Assembly (NCBI RefSeq): GCF_002154505.1
Contig: NZ_MUBM01000001.1
Location: 1 to 32,098 of the forward strand
Reading direction: 5' to 3'
Length of the DNA: 32,098 nt
Source of the DNA: Streptomyces carpinensis
GTDB lineage: Bacteria; Actinomycetota; Actinomycetes; Streptomycetales; Streptomycetaceae
Positions 1-9,536 of the stretch are shown one piece after another. Made by a program: the position numbers and the translations under genes. The stretch's first letter is position 1; the number at the start of each line of letters is the position of its first letter. The notes under the pieces were generated by a model. It saw only the letters and a list, made by a program, of their open reading frames with translations, had not been told where the DNA came from and made no database searches.

Positions 1-225
1 TCCGCCGGTGGCCCGCGCCCCGCCCAGGAAGAGCCCGGCGGAGCCCGCGAGGGCGAGCAGCAGTCCGCCGGGGAACCACGCGGCCTGCACCAGCGACCCG
101 GCGACGCCGACCACCACGCCGAGCAGGAACAGCCCCAGGTAGGCGGCGGCCCGTCCGGCGGACGGCGGCTTGAGGGGCTGCGCCAGCATGGAGCCGTGCG
201 TGGGCTCTCGTCCTGCCGGGCTCAT
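1..225 (-). CDS. DUF6113-like small membrane protein (5' part only)
   Basis: The first 75 residues are visible; the gene runs off the left edge of the window. It starts at an ATG that overlaps the mshB stop codon by four bases (ATGA), so it is translationally coupled to mshB. After a short polar N-terminus (about 25 residues) there are two hydrophobic segments, at about residues 28-47 and 51-69, separated by a short loop containing Trp-Phe-Pro-Gly. That is the appearance of a small multi-pass membrane protein. From memory, a DUF6113-family membrane protein commonly follows mshB in Streptomyces, which fits. No biochemical role is known to me; a link to mycothiol is suggested only by position. 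Confidence 0.72.
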   Translation of the reverse strand, partial: MSPAGREPTHGSMLAQPLKPPSAGRAAAYLGLFLLGVVVGVAGSLVQAAWFPGGLLLALAGSAGLFLGGARATGG

Positions 226-1160
226 GACGCCTCCTCGATCCCGGCGAACAGGTCGGTCTCCCGCTCCCCGGCGTGCTGGCGCCCCGCGGCGCCTTCCCGG
301 TGCACCAGCTCGTAGTACTCGGTGGTGAACAGGGGCTGGGCGAGCTCGTTGGACAGCGCGAAGCAGGGCTCGGCCACCTCGATCTGGGTGACGTGGGCCC
401 GCATCGCGGCGGCCTTGGCAAAGGCGTGGGCGGTGCCGTCGATCTCGGTGGTGATCCGCTCGTCGTCGACGACGCCGGGGACGTCGTCGATGTCGGCGGA
501 CTTGTCGAAGGGCAGGCCGGGCAGCTCCTCCTGGAGCCGGGCGAAGGCGGCCTCGGCGACGGAGCGCGGCACCCGGTTCCAGTACACCTTGGCGATCCGC
601 CAGGGGGCGCCGAGTTCGGGGCGTACGGAGGGGTCGGCGGCCAGCTCGGCGGCGCGCATGGCGATGCGGTGGGCCTGGATGTGGTCGGGGTGGCCGTAGC
701 CGCCGTGGTCGTCGTAGGTGACCAGGACCTGCGGGCGCACCTCGCGGATGGTCTCGACGAGGTACCCGGCGGCCTGGTCGACGTCGGCCTGCCACAGGCA
801 GCCGGGGTCGTCGTTGTCGGGCAGGCCCATCATTCCGGAGTCCTGGTACCGCCCTGCGCCGCCGAGCAGCCGGAAGTCGGTGACCCCCAGCTCCCCCATC
901 GCCGCGGCGAGCTCGTGCCGCCGGTGGGCGCCGAGCGCGGCCCCGGCCAGATGCCCCAGCTCGGACGGGATGACCTCGCCCCGCTCACCGAGGGTGCAGG
1001 TCACCAGGGTCACCTGGGCGCCCTCGGCCGCGTACCGCGCCATCGTGACGCCGTTGTTGATCGACTCGTCGTCCGGGTGCGCGTGCACCAGCAGCAGGCG
1101 CCGAGCGGAGCGGGATGGAGGTTCCCCCGGCCGAGGGCCGGGAGAGGGCAGTTCCGTCAT
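222..1160 (-). CDS. mshB: MshB, GlcNAc-Ins deacetylase of mycothiol synthesis
   Basis: This is the 312-residue zinc deacetylase that removes the acetyl group from 1-O-(2-acetamido-2-deoxy-glucopyranosyl)-myo-inositol, the second step of mycothiol synthesis (MshA-MshB-MshC-MshD pathway), in the cytoplasm. It has the LmbE/PIG-L fold. The N-terminal AHPDDES motif carries zinc ligands His28 and Asp31 and the adjacent Asp30 expected as the general base. The GHPDH motif supplies His157 and His160, equivalent to the catalytic and third zinc-binding histidines of the mycobacterial enzyme. Length matches the family. The ATG at 1160 has only a weak G-rich ribosome site. The next gene starts inside its stop codon. 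Mca, the mycothiol conjugate amidase, is a paralogue, but the context and sequence favour MshB. Confidence 0.93.
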   Translation of the reverse strand: MTELPSPGPRPGEPPSRSARRLLLVHAHPDDESINNGVTMARYAAEGAQVTLVTCTLGERGEVIPSELGHLAGAALGAHRRHELAAAMGELGVTDFRLLGGAGRYQDSGMMGLPDNDDPGCLWQADVDQAAGYLVETIREVRPQVLVTYDDHGGYGHPDHIQAHRIAMRAAELAADPSVRPELGAPWRIAKVYWNRVPRSVAEAAFARLQEELPGLPFDKSADIDDVPGVVDDERITTEIDGTAHAFAKAAAMRAHVTQIEVAEPCFALSNELAQPLFTTEYYELVHREGAAGRQHAGERETDLFAGIEEAS

Positions 1161-1278
1161 GCCCCCACCCTACGAGGCTCTCGCCCGCTCGCCGGGCACC
1201 TCCCCGCTCGCAGGCCGACCGACGGGCAACGCCTGCCGGGAGGGCGAGGCGGGGGTGAGGGTCCGCGGCACGGCGGCG

Positions 1279-1473
1279 TCAGAACTTGATGCTGCCGATC
1301 ATCCCCGCGATGTTCGTGGTGAGTTCGCTGATCGTGGGGGCGACCGTGGAGGAGGCGAGATAGAAGCCCAGGAGCATGCACACGATCGCGTGACCGGCCT
1401 TGAGGCCGGACTTCTTGATCAGCAGGAAGACGATGATCGCCAGCAGCACCACCGCCGAAATCGAGAGTGCCAC
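1279..1473 (-). CDS. 64-residue conserved membrane protein
   Basis: A small protein starting at GTG 1473, preceded by a near-ideal ribosome site (GGAGGTGA, six bases upstream). Residues 3-19 form a hydrophobic helix followed by a Lys-Lys-Ser-Gly-Leu-Lys turn. A second, weaker hydrophobic segment lies at about residues 27-43, and the Thr/Ser/Ile-rich C-terminus ends in Ile-Lys-Phe. It is likely a two-helix membrane protein with an outside or amphipathic tail. It lies upstream of mshB on the same strand with a 118-base gap, and is divergent from the S9 peptidase. Function is unknown. It could act as a small membrane-protein partner or scaffold, but nothing in the sequence says which. The strong ribosome site and coherent hydrophobic pattern argue that it is real. 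Confidence 0.8.
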   Translation of the reverse strand: MALSISAVVLLAIIVFLLIKKSGLKAGHAIVCMLLGFYLASSTVAPTISELTTNIAGMIGSIKF

Positions 1474-1523
1474 GGCGGCTCACCTCCAAAGATCCCAGGA
1501 CGCGGGGGTGTCGGGGGTCACGA

Positions 1524-1551
1524 GTCGGGGTCGGGGTCGCGGTCGGGTCGG
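1524..1551. repeat. short degenerate GTCGGG tandem repeat
   Basis: Four to five imperfect copies of a GTCGGG-like hexamer lie in the divergent intergenic region (1474-1697) between the small membrane protein and the S9 peptidase. The rest of this gap includes an AT-rich stretch around 1610-1632 that may hold the peptidase promoter, but I cannot assign -35 and -10 boxes with confidence. Confidence 0.4.
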
Positions 1552-1697
1552 AACAGGCGGAAACCGAAGGGCAGATAAATCCGCCCGACGGGCAGCACGT
1601 GCATACCCACTATGCGCTAGTGATCATAACTATCCGCACGCGCGCACCGGCCCGCGCACAGCCGCACAAGGGGGCGCATGGCCAATATGGTCGGGGC

Positions 1698-3827
1698 ATG
1701 ACGACCGAGCCTGTCTCCTTCCCCCGACGGCACGCGCGCACCCAGCGGTTCACGCTGGGCGCGCCGCGCGCGTTCACCGTGGCTCCCGACGCCTCCCGCG
1801 TCGTGTTCCTGCGCTCCGACTCCGGTACGGACCGGGCCAATTCACTGTGGGTCCTCGACCTGGACGATCGCGGGGAGCGCGTGGCCGCGGACCCGCGCAC
1901 CCTCCTCGGCGGCGCCATGGAGCACCTCTCCCCCGAGGAGCGGGCGCGCCGTGAGCGCAGTCGCGAGGGCGGTGCCGGGATCGTCGGGTACGCCACCGAC
2001 ACAGCCGTCGAGCTGGCGGCTTTCGCCTTGTCAGGGCGGCTGTTCACGGCCGAGCTGCGGGCGGGCACCGCGCGCGAACTGCCCGTCCCGGGGCCGGTGA
2101 TCGATCCGCGTCCGTCCCCGGACGGGCGGCACGTCGCCTACGTCACCGGGGGCGTCCTGCGCGTGGTGGGCGCCGAGGGCGACGGCGACCGGGCCCTCGC
2201 CGAGCCGGAGTCGGAGTCCGTCGCCTACGGACTCGCCGAGTTCGTCGCCGCCGAGGAGATGGACCGCTCGCGGGGCTTCTGGTGGGCGCCGGAGTCGGAC
2301 CGGCTGCTGGTGGCACGGGTGGACGACACGCCGGTGGGGCGGTGGTGGATCTCCGACCCCGCGCGGCCGGACCGTGAGCCCGCTCACGTCCGCTACCCGG
2401 CCGCCGGCACCGCGAACGCGGACGTACGGCTGTTCGTGATCGGCCTGGACGGGACGCGCACGGAGGTCGTCTGGGACCGGGCGCGTTACCCGTATCTGGC
2501 GCGTGTGCACTGGTCAGAGGCGGGTGCGCCGCTGCTGCTCGTACAGGCGCGCGACCAGCGCAGCCAGCTGTACCTGGCCGTGGACCCGGCCTCCGGGGCG
2601 ACCCGGATGGTGCACGCCGACGAAGATCCAACTTGGCTTGATCTTTTCCCTGGGGTGCCCTGCTGGAGCCCCTCCGGGCAACTCGTGCGCATCGCGGACG
2701 AGGGCGGCGCGCGGGTGCTGGCGGTGGGCGAACGGCCGCTCACCGGCGCCCAGTTGCACGTCCGTGCGGTGCTGGACGTCACGGCCGACGACGTGCTGGT
2801 CACCGCATCGGCCGGCGAGGAGGCCGCCGACCCGGAGACCGGCGAGGTGCATGTCTACCGCGTCAACGAACTGGGCGTGGAGCGCGTGACCCAGGAAGCA
2901 GGCGTGCACTCCGCCGTGCGCGCCGGGGGCGTGACCGTGCTGGTCTCCGCCACGCTCGACCGGCCGGGCGCCCGGGTGCGGGTGATGCAGGACGGCGAGC
3001 AGACGGCCGTCATCGCCTCCCGGGCCGAAGATCCTGGTTTGTCCCCGCGCGTGACCCTCACCCAGGGGGGCGCACACCGCATCCCGTGCGCCGTGCTTAT
3101 GCCTACGGACTACCCCCGTGACACTCTCGCCCCCACTCCCCTGCCCGTGCTCCTCGACCCCTACGGCGGCCCGCACGGCCCCCGCGTGGTCGCCGCGCAC
3201 AACGCGCACCTCACCTCCCAGTGGTTCGCCGACCAGGGCTTCGCGGTGGTCGTCGCCGACGGCCGCGGCACCCCCGGCCGCTCCCCCGCCTGGGAGAAGG
3301 CCGTCCACCACGACTTCACGGTCACCCTCGACGACCAGATCGAGGCCCTGCACGACCTCGCCAAGACCCACCCGCTCGACCTCGACCGCGTGGCGATCCG
3401 CGGCTGGTCCTACGGCGGCTATCTCGCCGCTCTGGCCGTGCTGCGCCGCCCCGACGTCTTCCACGCCGGTGTCGCGGGCGCCCCGGTGACCGACTGGCGT
3501 CTCTACGACACCCACTACACCGAGCGGTACCTGGGCGACCCGGCCACCGACCCGGAGACGTACGCGAAAAGCTCCCTCGTCACCGACGACGGGCTGTCCG
3601 CGCCGGCCGAGCCGCACCGCCCGCTGATGATCGTGCACGGCCTGGCCGACGACAACGTGGTGGTCGCGCACGCCCTGCGGCTGTCCTCCGCCCTGCTCGC
3701 CGCCGGCCGGCCGCACGAGGTGCTCCCGCTGTCCGGGGTCACGCACATGACCCCGCAGGAGCAGGTCGCGGAGAACCTGCTGCTGCTCCAGGTGGACTTC
3801 CTCAAGCGCTCGCTGGGCGTGGTCTAG
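1698..3827 (+). CDS. S9 serine peptidase, dipeptidyl-peptidase IV-like
   Basis: The 709-residue protein has an N-terminal beta-propeller (about residues 1-450) and a C-terminal alpha/beta-hydrolase domain. The catalytic triad is visible: Ser571 in GWSYGGY, Asp651 in GLADDNV and His683 in VTHM. The Glu186-Glu187 pair (AAEEMDR) matches the double-Glu motif that holds the free N-terminus of substrates in DPP-IV, so release of N-terminal dipeptides, often after proline or alanine, is expected. No signal peptide is seen, so it is probably cytoplasmic. I chose the ATG at 1698 because residues encoded upstream do not resemble the family; its ribosome site is weak. It converges on two peptide import operons and may process imported peptides; that link is inference. 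Confidence 0.88.
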   Translation: MTTEPVSFPRRHARTQRFTLGAPRAFTVAPDASRVVFLRSDSGTDRANSLWVLDLDDRGERVAADPRTLLGGAMEHLSPEERARRERSREGGAGIVGYATDTAVELAAFALSGRLFTAELRAGTARELPVPGPVIDPRPSPDGRHVAYVTGGVLRVVGAEGDGDRALAEPESESVAYGLAEFVAAEEMDRSRGFWWAPESDRLLVARVDDTPVGRWWISDPARPDREPAHVRYPAAGTANADVRLFVIGLDGTRTEVVWDRARYPYLARVHWSEAGAPLLLVQARDQRSQLYLAVDPASGATRMVHADEDPTWLDLFPGVPCWSPSGQLVRIADEGGARVLAVGERPLTGAQLHVRAVLDVTADDVLVTASAGEEAADPETGEVHVYRVNELGVERVTQEAGVHSAVRAGGVTVLVSATLDRPGARVRVMQDGEQTAVIASRAEDPGLSPRVTLTQGGAHRIPCAVLMPTDYPRDTLAPTPLPVLLDPYGGPHGPRVVAAHNAHLTSQWFADQGFAVVVADGRGTPGRSPAWEKAVHHDFTVTLDDQIEALHDLAKTHPLDLDRVAIRGWSYGGYLAALAVLRRPDVFHAGVAGAPVTDWRLYDTHYTERYLGDPATDPETYAKSSLVTDDGLSAPAEPHRPLMIVHGLADDNVVVAHALRLSSALLAAGRPHEVLPLSGVTHMTPQEQVAENLLLLQVDFLKRSLGVV

Positions 3828-3837
3828 GCGGCGCGGC

Positions 3838-3886
3838 AACGGGCCGGGGCACCCCGTCTGGTGGGGCAGGGCCACCCCGGCCCGTT
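3838..3886. terminator. bidirectional terminator hairpin
   Basis: A perfect 12-bp stem (arms 3838-3849 and 3875-3886, starting AACGGGCCGGGG) with a 25-base loop that can itself pair partly (CCCC with GGGG). It lies 11 bases after the S9 peptidase stop and about 100 bases after the last gene of the convergent transporter operon, so it can end both transcripts. There is no T-run, as is common in Streptomyces. Confidence 0.75.
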
Positions 3887-3983
3887 CACGGCACCCGCAC
3901 GGCCGTACGCCCTCTATCCTCGGGTGTCCGTATATCGGTGCCGCTTCCGCGAAGTTGCCCGCACGTTAACGGACTTGGCGCGC

Positions 3984-5000
3984 CTACACCGGCTCGGTGC
4001 TCGCGAAGAGGCAGGCCGAGTCGTGGGCGGCCGGGCCGGGGGTGCACCGGAACACCGGGGGGACCTCCAGCGCCGGCACCTCCAGCGCGCAGCGCTCGCG
4101 CGCCTTGAAGCAGCGGGTGCGGAAGCGGCAGCCGGAGGGGATGTTGGTCGGGGACGGCACGTCACCGGTGAGGATGATCCGCCGGCGGTGCTCGCGCGCC
4201 TCCGGGTCGGGCACGGGTACGGCGGACAGCAGCGCCTGGGTGTAGGGGTGCGTCGCGTACTCGTAGATCTGCTCGTCCGTGCCCGTCTCGACGATCCGTC
4301 CGAGATACATGACCCCCACCCGGTCTGAGATGTGCCGGACGATCGACAGGTCGTGCGCGATGAAGACGTAACTCAGCTCGAACTCCCGTTGCAGCCGCTC
4401 CATCAGGTTGATCACCTGCGCCTGGACCGACACGTCGAGCGCCGACACCGGCTCGTCCGCGACGATGATCTCGGGGCGCAGGGCCAGCCCGCGGGCGATG
4501 CCGATGCGCTGGCGCTGGCCGCCGGAGAACTGGTGGGGGTAGCGGTTGACGTACTCCGGGTTCAGGCCGACCACGTCCAGCAGTTCCTGGACCCTTCTGC
4601 GCCGGTCGCCCTTGGGGGCCGCCTCCGGGTGGATCTCGTACGGCTCGCCGATGATGTCGCCCACGGTCATGCGCGGGTTGAGGGAGGTGTACGGGTCCTG
4701 GAAGACCATCTGGATGTTGCGCCGGACCGCCTTGAGCGCACGGCCGGACAGCTTGGTGATGTCCTCGCCCCGGTAGCGGATCTCGCCCGCCGTGGGCCGT
4801 TCCAGGTTGCACAGCAGCCTGGCGACCGTCGACTTGCCGCAGCCGGACTCGCCCACGATGCCCAGCGTCTCGCCCGCGGCGAGGGTGAAGTCGACGCCGT
4901 CGACCGCCTTGACCGACCCGACCTGCTTCTTGAACAGGACGCCCCGCGTGAGCGGGTAGTGCTTGACCAGCCCGCAGACCTCGAGAATGGGCTCAGCCAT
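3984..5000 (-). CDS. peptide ABC transporter ATPase (OppF/DppF type), operon B
   Basis: This 338-residue protein is the second ATPase of a peptide importer. It carries Walker [10 protein letters not shown], the signature SGGQRQR, Walker B followed by DEPVSALD, and the H-loop in IAHDLS. The C-terminus is the OppF-type extension with cysteines spaced Cx5Cx6C plus two later ones. The chosen ATG (5000) overlaps the stop of the previous ATPase gene by eight bases and follows a good GGAGGGAG ribosome site. An in-frame ATG at 5045 would add 15 unlikely residues. It is the last gene of operon B and ends at TAG 3984, ahead of the shared terminator. It closely resembles the corresponding ATPase of operon A, so the two operons look like an ancient duplication. 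Substrate is not readable from the ATPase. Confidence 0.9.
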   Translation of the reverse strand: MAEPILEVCGLVKHYPLTRGVLFKKQVGSVKAVDGVDFTLAAGETLGIVGESGCGKSTVARLLCNLERPTAGEIRYRGEDITKLSGRALKAVRRNIQMVFQDPYTSLNPRMTVGDIIGEPYEIHPEAAPKGDRRRRVQELLDVVGLNPEYVNRYPHQFSGGQRQRIGIARGLALRPEIIVADEPVSALDVSVQAQVINLMERLQREFELSYVFIAHDLSIVRHISDRVGVMYLGRIVETGTDEQIYEYATHPYTQALLSAVPVPDPEAREHRRRIILTGDVPSPTNIPSGCRFRTRCFKARERCALEVPALEVPPVFRCTPGPAAHDSACLFASTEPV

Positions 5001-5967
5001 CCAGGCACTCCCTCCAGAAGTGGCAGGCGGAGCCGCGCTGTTCATTCACCTCGTACAGTGGTGGTACGTCCGTGCGGCACACGTCCCGGGCCATCGGGCA
5101 GCGCGGGTGGAAGGCGCAGCCCGACGGGATGCGCAGGAGGCTGGGCGGCAGGCCCTTGATGGCGTAGAGCTCCCGGCCCTTGCGGTCCAGGCGCGGGATG
5201 GAGTCCAGCAGACCGCGGGTGTAGGGGTGGGCGGGCGCCTTGTAGAGGTCGTGGACGGGGGCCGACTCGACGATCCGGCCCGCGTACATCACCGCGATCC
5301 GGTCGGCGACGTCGGCGACCACGCCCAGGTCGTGGGTGATGAGGATCAGGCCCATGCGGTACTCGTGCTGGAGTTCGGCGAGCAGGTCCATCACCTGGGC
5401 CTGGACGGTCACGTCGAGGGCCGTGGTCGGCTCGTCGGCGATGACCAGCGCCGGTTCCAGGGCCAGCGCCATGGCGATCATGATGCGCTGGCGCATACCG
5501 CCGGAGAACTGGTGCGGGTAGTCGCGTACCCGCTGGGCGGCGGCCGGGATGCGCACCCGGTCCATCAGCTCGACCGCCTTCGCCCGCGCGTCCCTCCTCG
5601 ACATTCCCCGGTGCACGGTGAACATCTCGCCGAGCTGGTCGCCCACCGTCAGCACGGGGTTCAGCGCGGACAGCGCGTCCTGGAAGATCATCGCCATGGC
5701 CGCGCCCCGGATCCGCCGCCGTTCGTCCTCCTTGAGGGTCAGCAGTTCCGTGCCCCTGAAGAGGACCCGGCCGCCGGTGATCCTGCCGGGCGGCATGTCG
5801 AGGATGCCCATGACCGCCTGGGCGGTGACGGACTTGCCGGAGCCGGACTCCCCGAGCACGGCCAGCGTCTCGCCCGCGTCCACGGCGTACGTGACCCCGT
5901 TGACGGCGTGGGCGATCCCGTCCCGGGTGCGGAACTCCACGCGCAGGTCGCGGACCTCGAGCAGCAT
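4993..5967 (-). CDS. peptide ABC transporter ATPase (OppD/DppD type), operon B
   Basis: The 324-residue first ATPase of the importer pairs with the OppF-type subunit to energise the two permeases. Walker A (GESGSGKS) is at residues 39-46. The signature FSGGMRQR, Walker B with DEPTTALD and the H-loop ITHDLG follow in order. The C-terminal extension has the OppD-type Cx5Cx6C tail and a final cysteine in ACHF. The start at 5967 follows GAGGTGA at a normal distance and lies seven bases after the upstream permease stop. Its 3' end overlaps the next ATPase gene, showing a tightly coupled operon. It is a full-length family member. Confidence 0.92.
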   Translation of the reverse strand: MLLEVRDLRVEFRTRDGIAHAVNGVTYAVDAGETLAVLGESGSGKSVTAQAVMGILDMPPGRITGGRVLFRGTELLTLKEDERRRIRGAAMAMIFQDALSALNPVLTVGDQLGEMFTVHRGMSRRDARAKAVELMDRVRIPAAAQRVRDYPHQFSGGMRQRIMIAMALALEPALVIADEPTTALDVTVQAQVMDLLAELQHEYRMGLILITHDLGVVADVADRIAVMYAGRIVESAPVHDLYKAPAHPYTRGLLDSIPRLDRKGRELYAIKGLPPSLLRIPSGCAFHPRCPMARDVCRTDVPPLYEVNEQRGSACHFWRECLDG

Positions 5968-5974
5968 GCAGCCG

Positions 5975-6994
5975 TCACCTCAGCTTCGGGTCGAGGGCGT
6001 CGCGCACCGCGTCGCCGAGCATGATGAAGGCCAGCACCGTGATCGCCAGGGCTCCGGCGGGCCACAGCAGCGCGTGCGGGGCGTTGCGGATGTAGGGGGA
6101 GGCGGCGGAGATGTCGATCCCCCAGGACACGCTGGGCGGCTTCAGCCCGACGCCGAGGTAGGACAGGGTGGCCTCCAGCGCGATGTACGTGCCGAGCGCG
6201 ATGGTGGCGACCACGATCACCGGGGCGACGGCGTTGGGCGCGATGTGGCGCAGCAGGATGCGGGTGTTGGAGGCGCCGAGGGCACGGGCGGCCTGCACGT
6301 AGTCGTGCTGTTTGGCGGTGATGACCGAGCCGCGTGCGATGCGGGAGAGCTGCGGCCACCCCAGCAGCACGATGAACCCGACGACCGGCCAGACGGTGTT
6401 GCTGGTCACCACGGACAGCAGGACCAGGCCGCCGAGGACGACCGGGATGGCGAAGAAGATGTCCGTGATCCTCGACAGGACGGAGTCCCACACTCCGCCG
6501 AAGAACCCGGCGAGGGCGCCCAGGACGGATCCGAGGACCGCCACTCCCAGGGTCGCGCAGACGCCGACCGTGACGGAGGCACGGGCGCCGTGGACGGTGC
6601 GCGTGTAGACGTCGCAGCCCTGGCCGTCGTAGCCGAAGGGGTGGCCGGGGCGCGGGCCGTCCTGGGCCCGGGCGAGATCGCACTGCAACGGGTTGCCGGG
6701 GGCGATCAGGGACGGCCGGATCGCGATCAGGATCAGGAAGCAGATCACCAGCGCGGAGAGCAGGAAGACCGGGTTGCGTCGCAGGTCGCGCCAGGCGTCG
6801 GACCACAGGGAGCGGGGCCTGTCCTGCGGACCCGGCCCGCCCGTGCCGACCGTTCCGCCGGGGCCGTCCGGACCGTGCGGTGTGCGTTCCAGGGCCGTCG
6901 CCTCGCTCGCCGCGAGGTCCATGCCGCCGCCCATGCCGGTGCCCGCGACGGCGCCTTCGGGCTCGTGCGGCGGCTCCTGCGGCGGCTCAGGCAT
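5975..6994 (-). CDS. peptide ABC transporter permease (OppC/DppC type), operon B
   Basis: This 339-residue inner-membrane permease forms half of the translocation channel. The first 60 or so residues are a Pro/Gly-rich cytoplasmic extension, longer than usual, followed by the conserved SLWSDAWRDLRRNP lead into the first helix (about residues 73-90). A periplasmic-side segment with two cysteines follows, then five further helices. The EAA coupling motif, which docks onto the ATPase, is at AARALGASNTRILLRHIAPN. The ATG at 6994 overlaps the preceding permease stop by eight bases and follows GAGG. The protein parallels the OppC-type permease of operon A, including the N-terminal lead. The Pro/Gly extension is the only odd part. 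Confidence 0.9.
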   Translation of the reverse strand: MPEPPQEPPHEPEGAVAGTGMGGGMDLAASEATALERTPHGPDGPGGTVGTGGPGPQDRPRSLWSDAWRDLRRNPVFLLSALVICFLILIAIRPSLIAPGNPLQCDLARAQDGPRPGHPFGYDGQGCDVYTRTVHGARASVTVGVCATLGVAVLGSVLGALAGFFGGVWDSVLSRITDIFFAIPVVLGGLVLLSVVTSNTVWPVVGFIVLLGWPQLSRIARGSVITAKQHDYVQAARALGASNTRILLRHIAPNAVAPVIVVATIALGTYIALEATLSYLGVGLKPPSVSWGIDISAASPYIRNAPHALLWPAGALAITVLAFIMLGDAVRDALDPKLR

Positions 6995-7910
6995 AGCGGA
7001 TCCTCGGGTCGAGTACGGCGTAGAGCAGGTCCACGAGCAGGTTGGCGACCAGGAAGACCAGGACCAGGACGGTGACGAAGCCGACGACGGTCTGGGTGTT
7101 CTGGCGGAGGATGCCCTGGTACAGCTGGTAGCCGACGCCGTGGATGTTGAAGATGCGCTCGGTGACGATGGCGCCGCCCATCAGCGCCCCGATGTCGGTG
7201 CCGATGAAGGTCACCACCGGGATGAGCGAGTTGCGCAGCAGGTGCCGGACGACCACGCGACGGCGGGGCAGGCCCTTGGCGATGGCCGTGCGGACGTAGT
7301 CGGCGCGCCGGTTCTCGGCGATGGAGGTGCGGGTCAGCCGGGTGACGTAGGCGAGGGAGACGGAGGCGAGGACCAGGCCCGGCACGACCAGCTCGTCGAA
7401 GGAGGCCTCCGGCGGGACCGACGGCCTGATCCAGGCCCACTTGACGCCCAGCAGCAACTGGAGCAGCAGGCCGGTGACGAAGGTGGGGACCGAGATGACG
7501 ACGAGGGTGCCCAGCAGGACGGTGGTGTCCACGGGCCGGCCGCGGCGCAGACCGGTCACCACCCCCAGGACGATGCCGATGACGAGTTCGAAGACGATCG
7601 CGACGATCGTGAGCCGGATGGTGACGGGGAACGCCGTGGACATCAGCTCCGTGACGGGCTGGCCGTTGAACGCCGTGCCGAAGTCGCCGGTGAAGACGTT
7701 GCCCATGTAGGTCGCGTACTGCTGCCACAGGGGCTTGTCGAGGCCGAACTCCCGCTTGAGCTGGGCGGCCGTCGCCGTGTCGCAGGCGCGCTCGCCGCAC
7801 AGCCCGGCGATGGGGTCGCCCATCACGTTGACCATGAGGAAGATCAGCATGGTGGCGCCGAAGAACACCGGGATCATCTGCAGCAGCCGCCGCGCGACGT
7901 AGCGTCCCAT
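6987..7910 (-). CDS. peptide ABC transporter permease (OppB/DppB type), operon B
   Basis: This 307-residue permease begins with the family hallmark RRLLQMIPVFFG inside the first membrane helix. A large extracytoplasmic loop follows, containing two cysteines (LCGERACD), then five more helices. The EAA motif lies in AIAKGLPRRRVVVRHLLRNSL. It ends in the conserved DPRIRYA tail. It starts only six bases after the binding-protein stop codon, with a weak ribosome site, so it probably depends on translation of the upstream gene. The same protein type occurs in operon A, but there the gap to the binding-protein gene is 168 bases and contains hairpins. Confidence 0.92.
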   Translation of the reverse strand: MGRYVARRLLQMIPVFFGATMLIFLMVNVMGDPIAGLCGERACDTATAAQLKREFGLDKPLWQQYATYMGNVFTGDFGTAFNGQPVTELMSTAFPVTIRLTIVAIVFELVIGIVLGVVTGLRRGRPVDTTVLLGTLVVISVPTFVTGLLLQLLLGVKWAWIRPSVPPEASFDELVVPGLVLASVSLAYVTRLTRTSIAENRRADYVRTAIAKGLPRRRVVVRHLLRNSLIPVVTFIGTDIGALMGGAIVTERIFNIHGVGYQLYQGILRQNTQTVVGFVTVLVLVFLVANLLVDLLYAVLDPRIRYA

Positions 7911-7916
7911 GGCGGC

Positions 7917-9536
7917 TCAGCCGACCTTGATCTCGTCGTAGACGGGGACGCTGAAGGGATTGAGCGCCACGTCGTGCAGCCGGTCGGTGTAGCCCGCGCT
8001 GCCGTTCTGGTACCACAGCGGGATGGCGGCCATGTTGTCGCGGACGACGCCCTCGGCCTCCTGGAAGAGGCCGATCGCCCTCGCCTTGTCGGTCTCGGCG
8101 TTGGCCCGGTCGACGAGTCCGTCGAACCGCTTGTCGGACCACTTGCCGTCGTTGGAGGAGGCGTTGGTGTAGTACAGCGGCTGCAGGAAGTTCTGGATGA
8201 GCGGGTAGTCCATCTGCCAGCCGGCCCGGAAAGGACCTGTCATCTTGTGCTGCGAGATCTGGTTGCGGAAGTCGGCGAAGGTGCCGACGGGGTTGCCGAC
8301 ACAGGCCCGGTCGTTGCCGAGGGCGTTGTTGATGGAGTTGCACACGGCGTCCACCCACTCCTTGTGCGAGCCCATGTCCGCGTTGTAGGTGATCCGCACC
8401 TGGCCGCCGGGCAGGCCGCCGCCCTCCTGGACCAGCTTCCTGGCCTCGGCGGGGTGGTACTCGCAGGCCCGGCCGCACAGGCCGGCCTTGAAGCCCCCGT
8501 CCGTGCCGAGGACCGGGGAGGTCCAGTCGGTGGCCGGGGTGCGGGTGCCGCGGAAGAGGGTCTTGGTGATCTGCGCGCGGTTGATGGCCATCGACAGCCC
8601 GGTCCGCACCTTCCGCGCCCCGTCGGTGTCCCACGCCTTGTCGTAGTACGGGAAGGCGATGGTCTGGATGATGCCGGCCGGGGTGTTGATGTAGCGGCCG
8701 TTCAGGTCGGACTTCACGTTCTTGAGCTGGCTGGCGGGGATGTCGTCGACCAGGTCCAGATTGCCGGCCAGCACGTCGGTGTAGGCGGTGTTGTTGTCGG
8801 TGTAGACCATCAGGGTCACGCCGTCGTTGCGCGCCTTGTCGGGCCCGGGGTAGCCGTCCCACTTCTTCAGGTACATCTGGGCGCCCTTGGTGTACGACTC
8901 GATGGTGTACGGGCCGTTGCCGACGGGCTTGTCCAGCCAGGCCGCGTGGTGGGTGAAGAACGCCCGGGGCAGCGGGGCGAAGGCGGCGTAGCCGAGGGTG
9001 TCGGGGAAGCTGGAGAACTTCTGGTTGAGCCGGACGGTGAAGGTCCGCGGGCCGGTGACCCTGAGCCCGGAGAGCGTGTCGGCGGTCTGCCTGCCGCTTT
9101 CGGGGTGGACCTTGTCGTAGCCCTCGATGTAGCCGAAGAAGTACGCGTTCTTCTGGTTGTTCTTCAGGCTCGCGCCGTAGTTCCAGGCGTCGACGAAGGA
9201 CTTCGCGGTGACCGGTTCGCCGTTGCTGAACTTCCAGCCGTTCTTGACGGTGATGGTGTAGTTCTGCGAGTCGGGGCTGTCGATCCGCTCGGCGAGCATG
9301 TTCTCGGCCTTGCCGGTCCTCGGGTCGTACCGCTTCAGCCCGCGGAAGACCATGTCGAGCACCTTGCCGCCCTGCACCTCGTTGGTGTTGGCGGGCTCCA
9401 GCGGGTTCTGCGGGTCTCCCCAGGACGAGCTGAGCACGCTGCCCCCGGCGGCACCCGTACCGCTCCCGCAGGCGGCGAGCGGCAGCACGGCCGCCACCAC
9501 GCCCAGGGCCCACGTCACGCGCGTACCACCACGCAT
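7917..9536 (-). CDS. family-5 peptide-binding lipoprotein, operon B
   Basis: The 539-residue extracytoplasmic receptor delivers peptides to the operon B permeases. Residues 1-22 are a lipoprotein signal peptide with lipobox LAAC; Cys23 is the predicted lipidation site. The mature protein has the SBP_bac_5 pattern, with GDPQNPLEPANTNE near the start and VKNGWKFSNGEPVTAKSFVDAWN in the first third. It starts at ATG 9536 after a GGAGG site and is the first gene of operon B. It resembles the operon A binding protein throughout, but the ligand cannot be predicted from this. The protein ends in EIKVG without a C-terminal anchor. Confidence 0.92.
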   Translation of the reverse strand: MRGGTRVTWALGVVAAVLPLAACGSGTGAAGGSVLSSSWGDPQNPLEPANTNEVQGGKVLDMVFRGLKRYDPRTGKAENMLAERIDSPDSQNYTITVKNGWKFSNGEPVTAKSFVDAWNYGASLKNNQKNAYFFGYIEGYDKVHPESGRQTADTLSGLRVTGPRTFTVRLNQKFSSFPDTLGYAAFAPLPRAFFTHHAAWLDKPVGNGPYTIESYTKGAQMYLKKWDGYPGPDKARNDGVTLMVYTDNNTAYTDVLAGNLDLVDDIPASQLKNVKSDLNGRYINTPAGIIQTIAFPYYDKAWDTDGARKVRTGLSMAINRAQITKTLFRGTRTPATDWTSPVLGTDGGFKAGLCGRACEYHPAEARKLVQEGGGLPGGQVRITYNADMGSHKEWVDAVCNSINNALGNDRACVGNPVGTFADFRNQISQHKMTGPFRAGWQMDYPLIQNFLQPLYYTNASSNDGKWSDKRFDGLVDRANAETDKARAIGLFQEAEGVVRDNMAAIPLWYQNGSAGYTDRLHDVALNPFSVPVYDEIKVG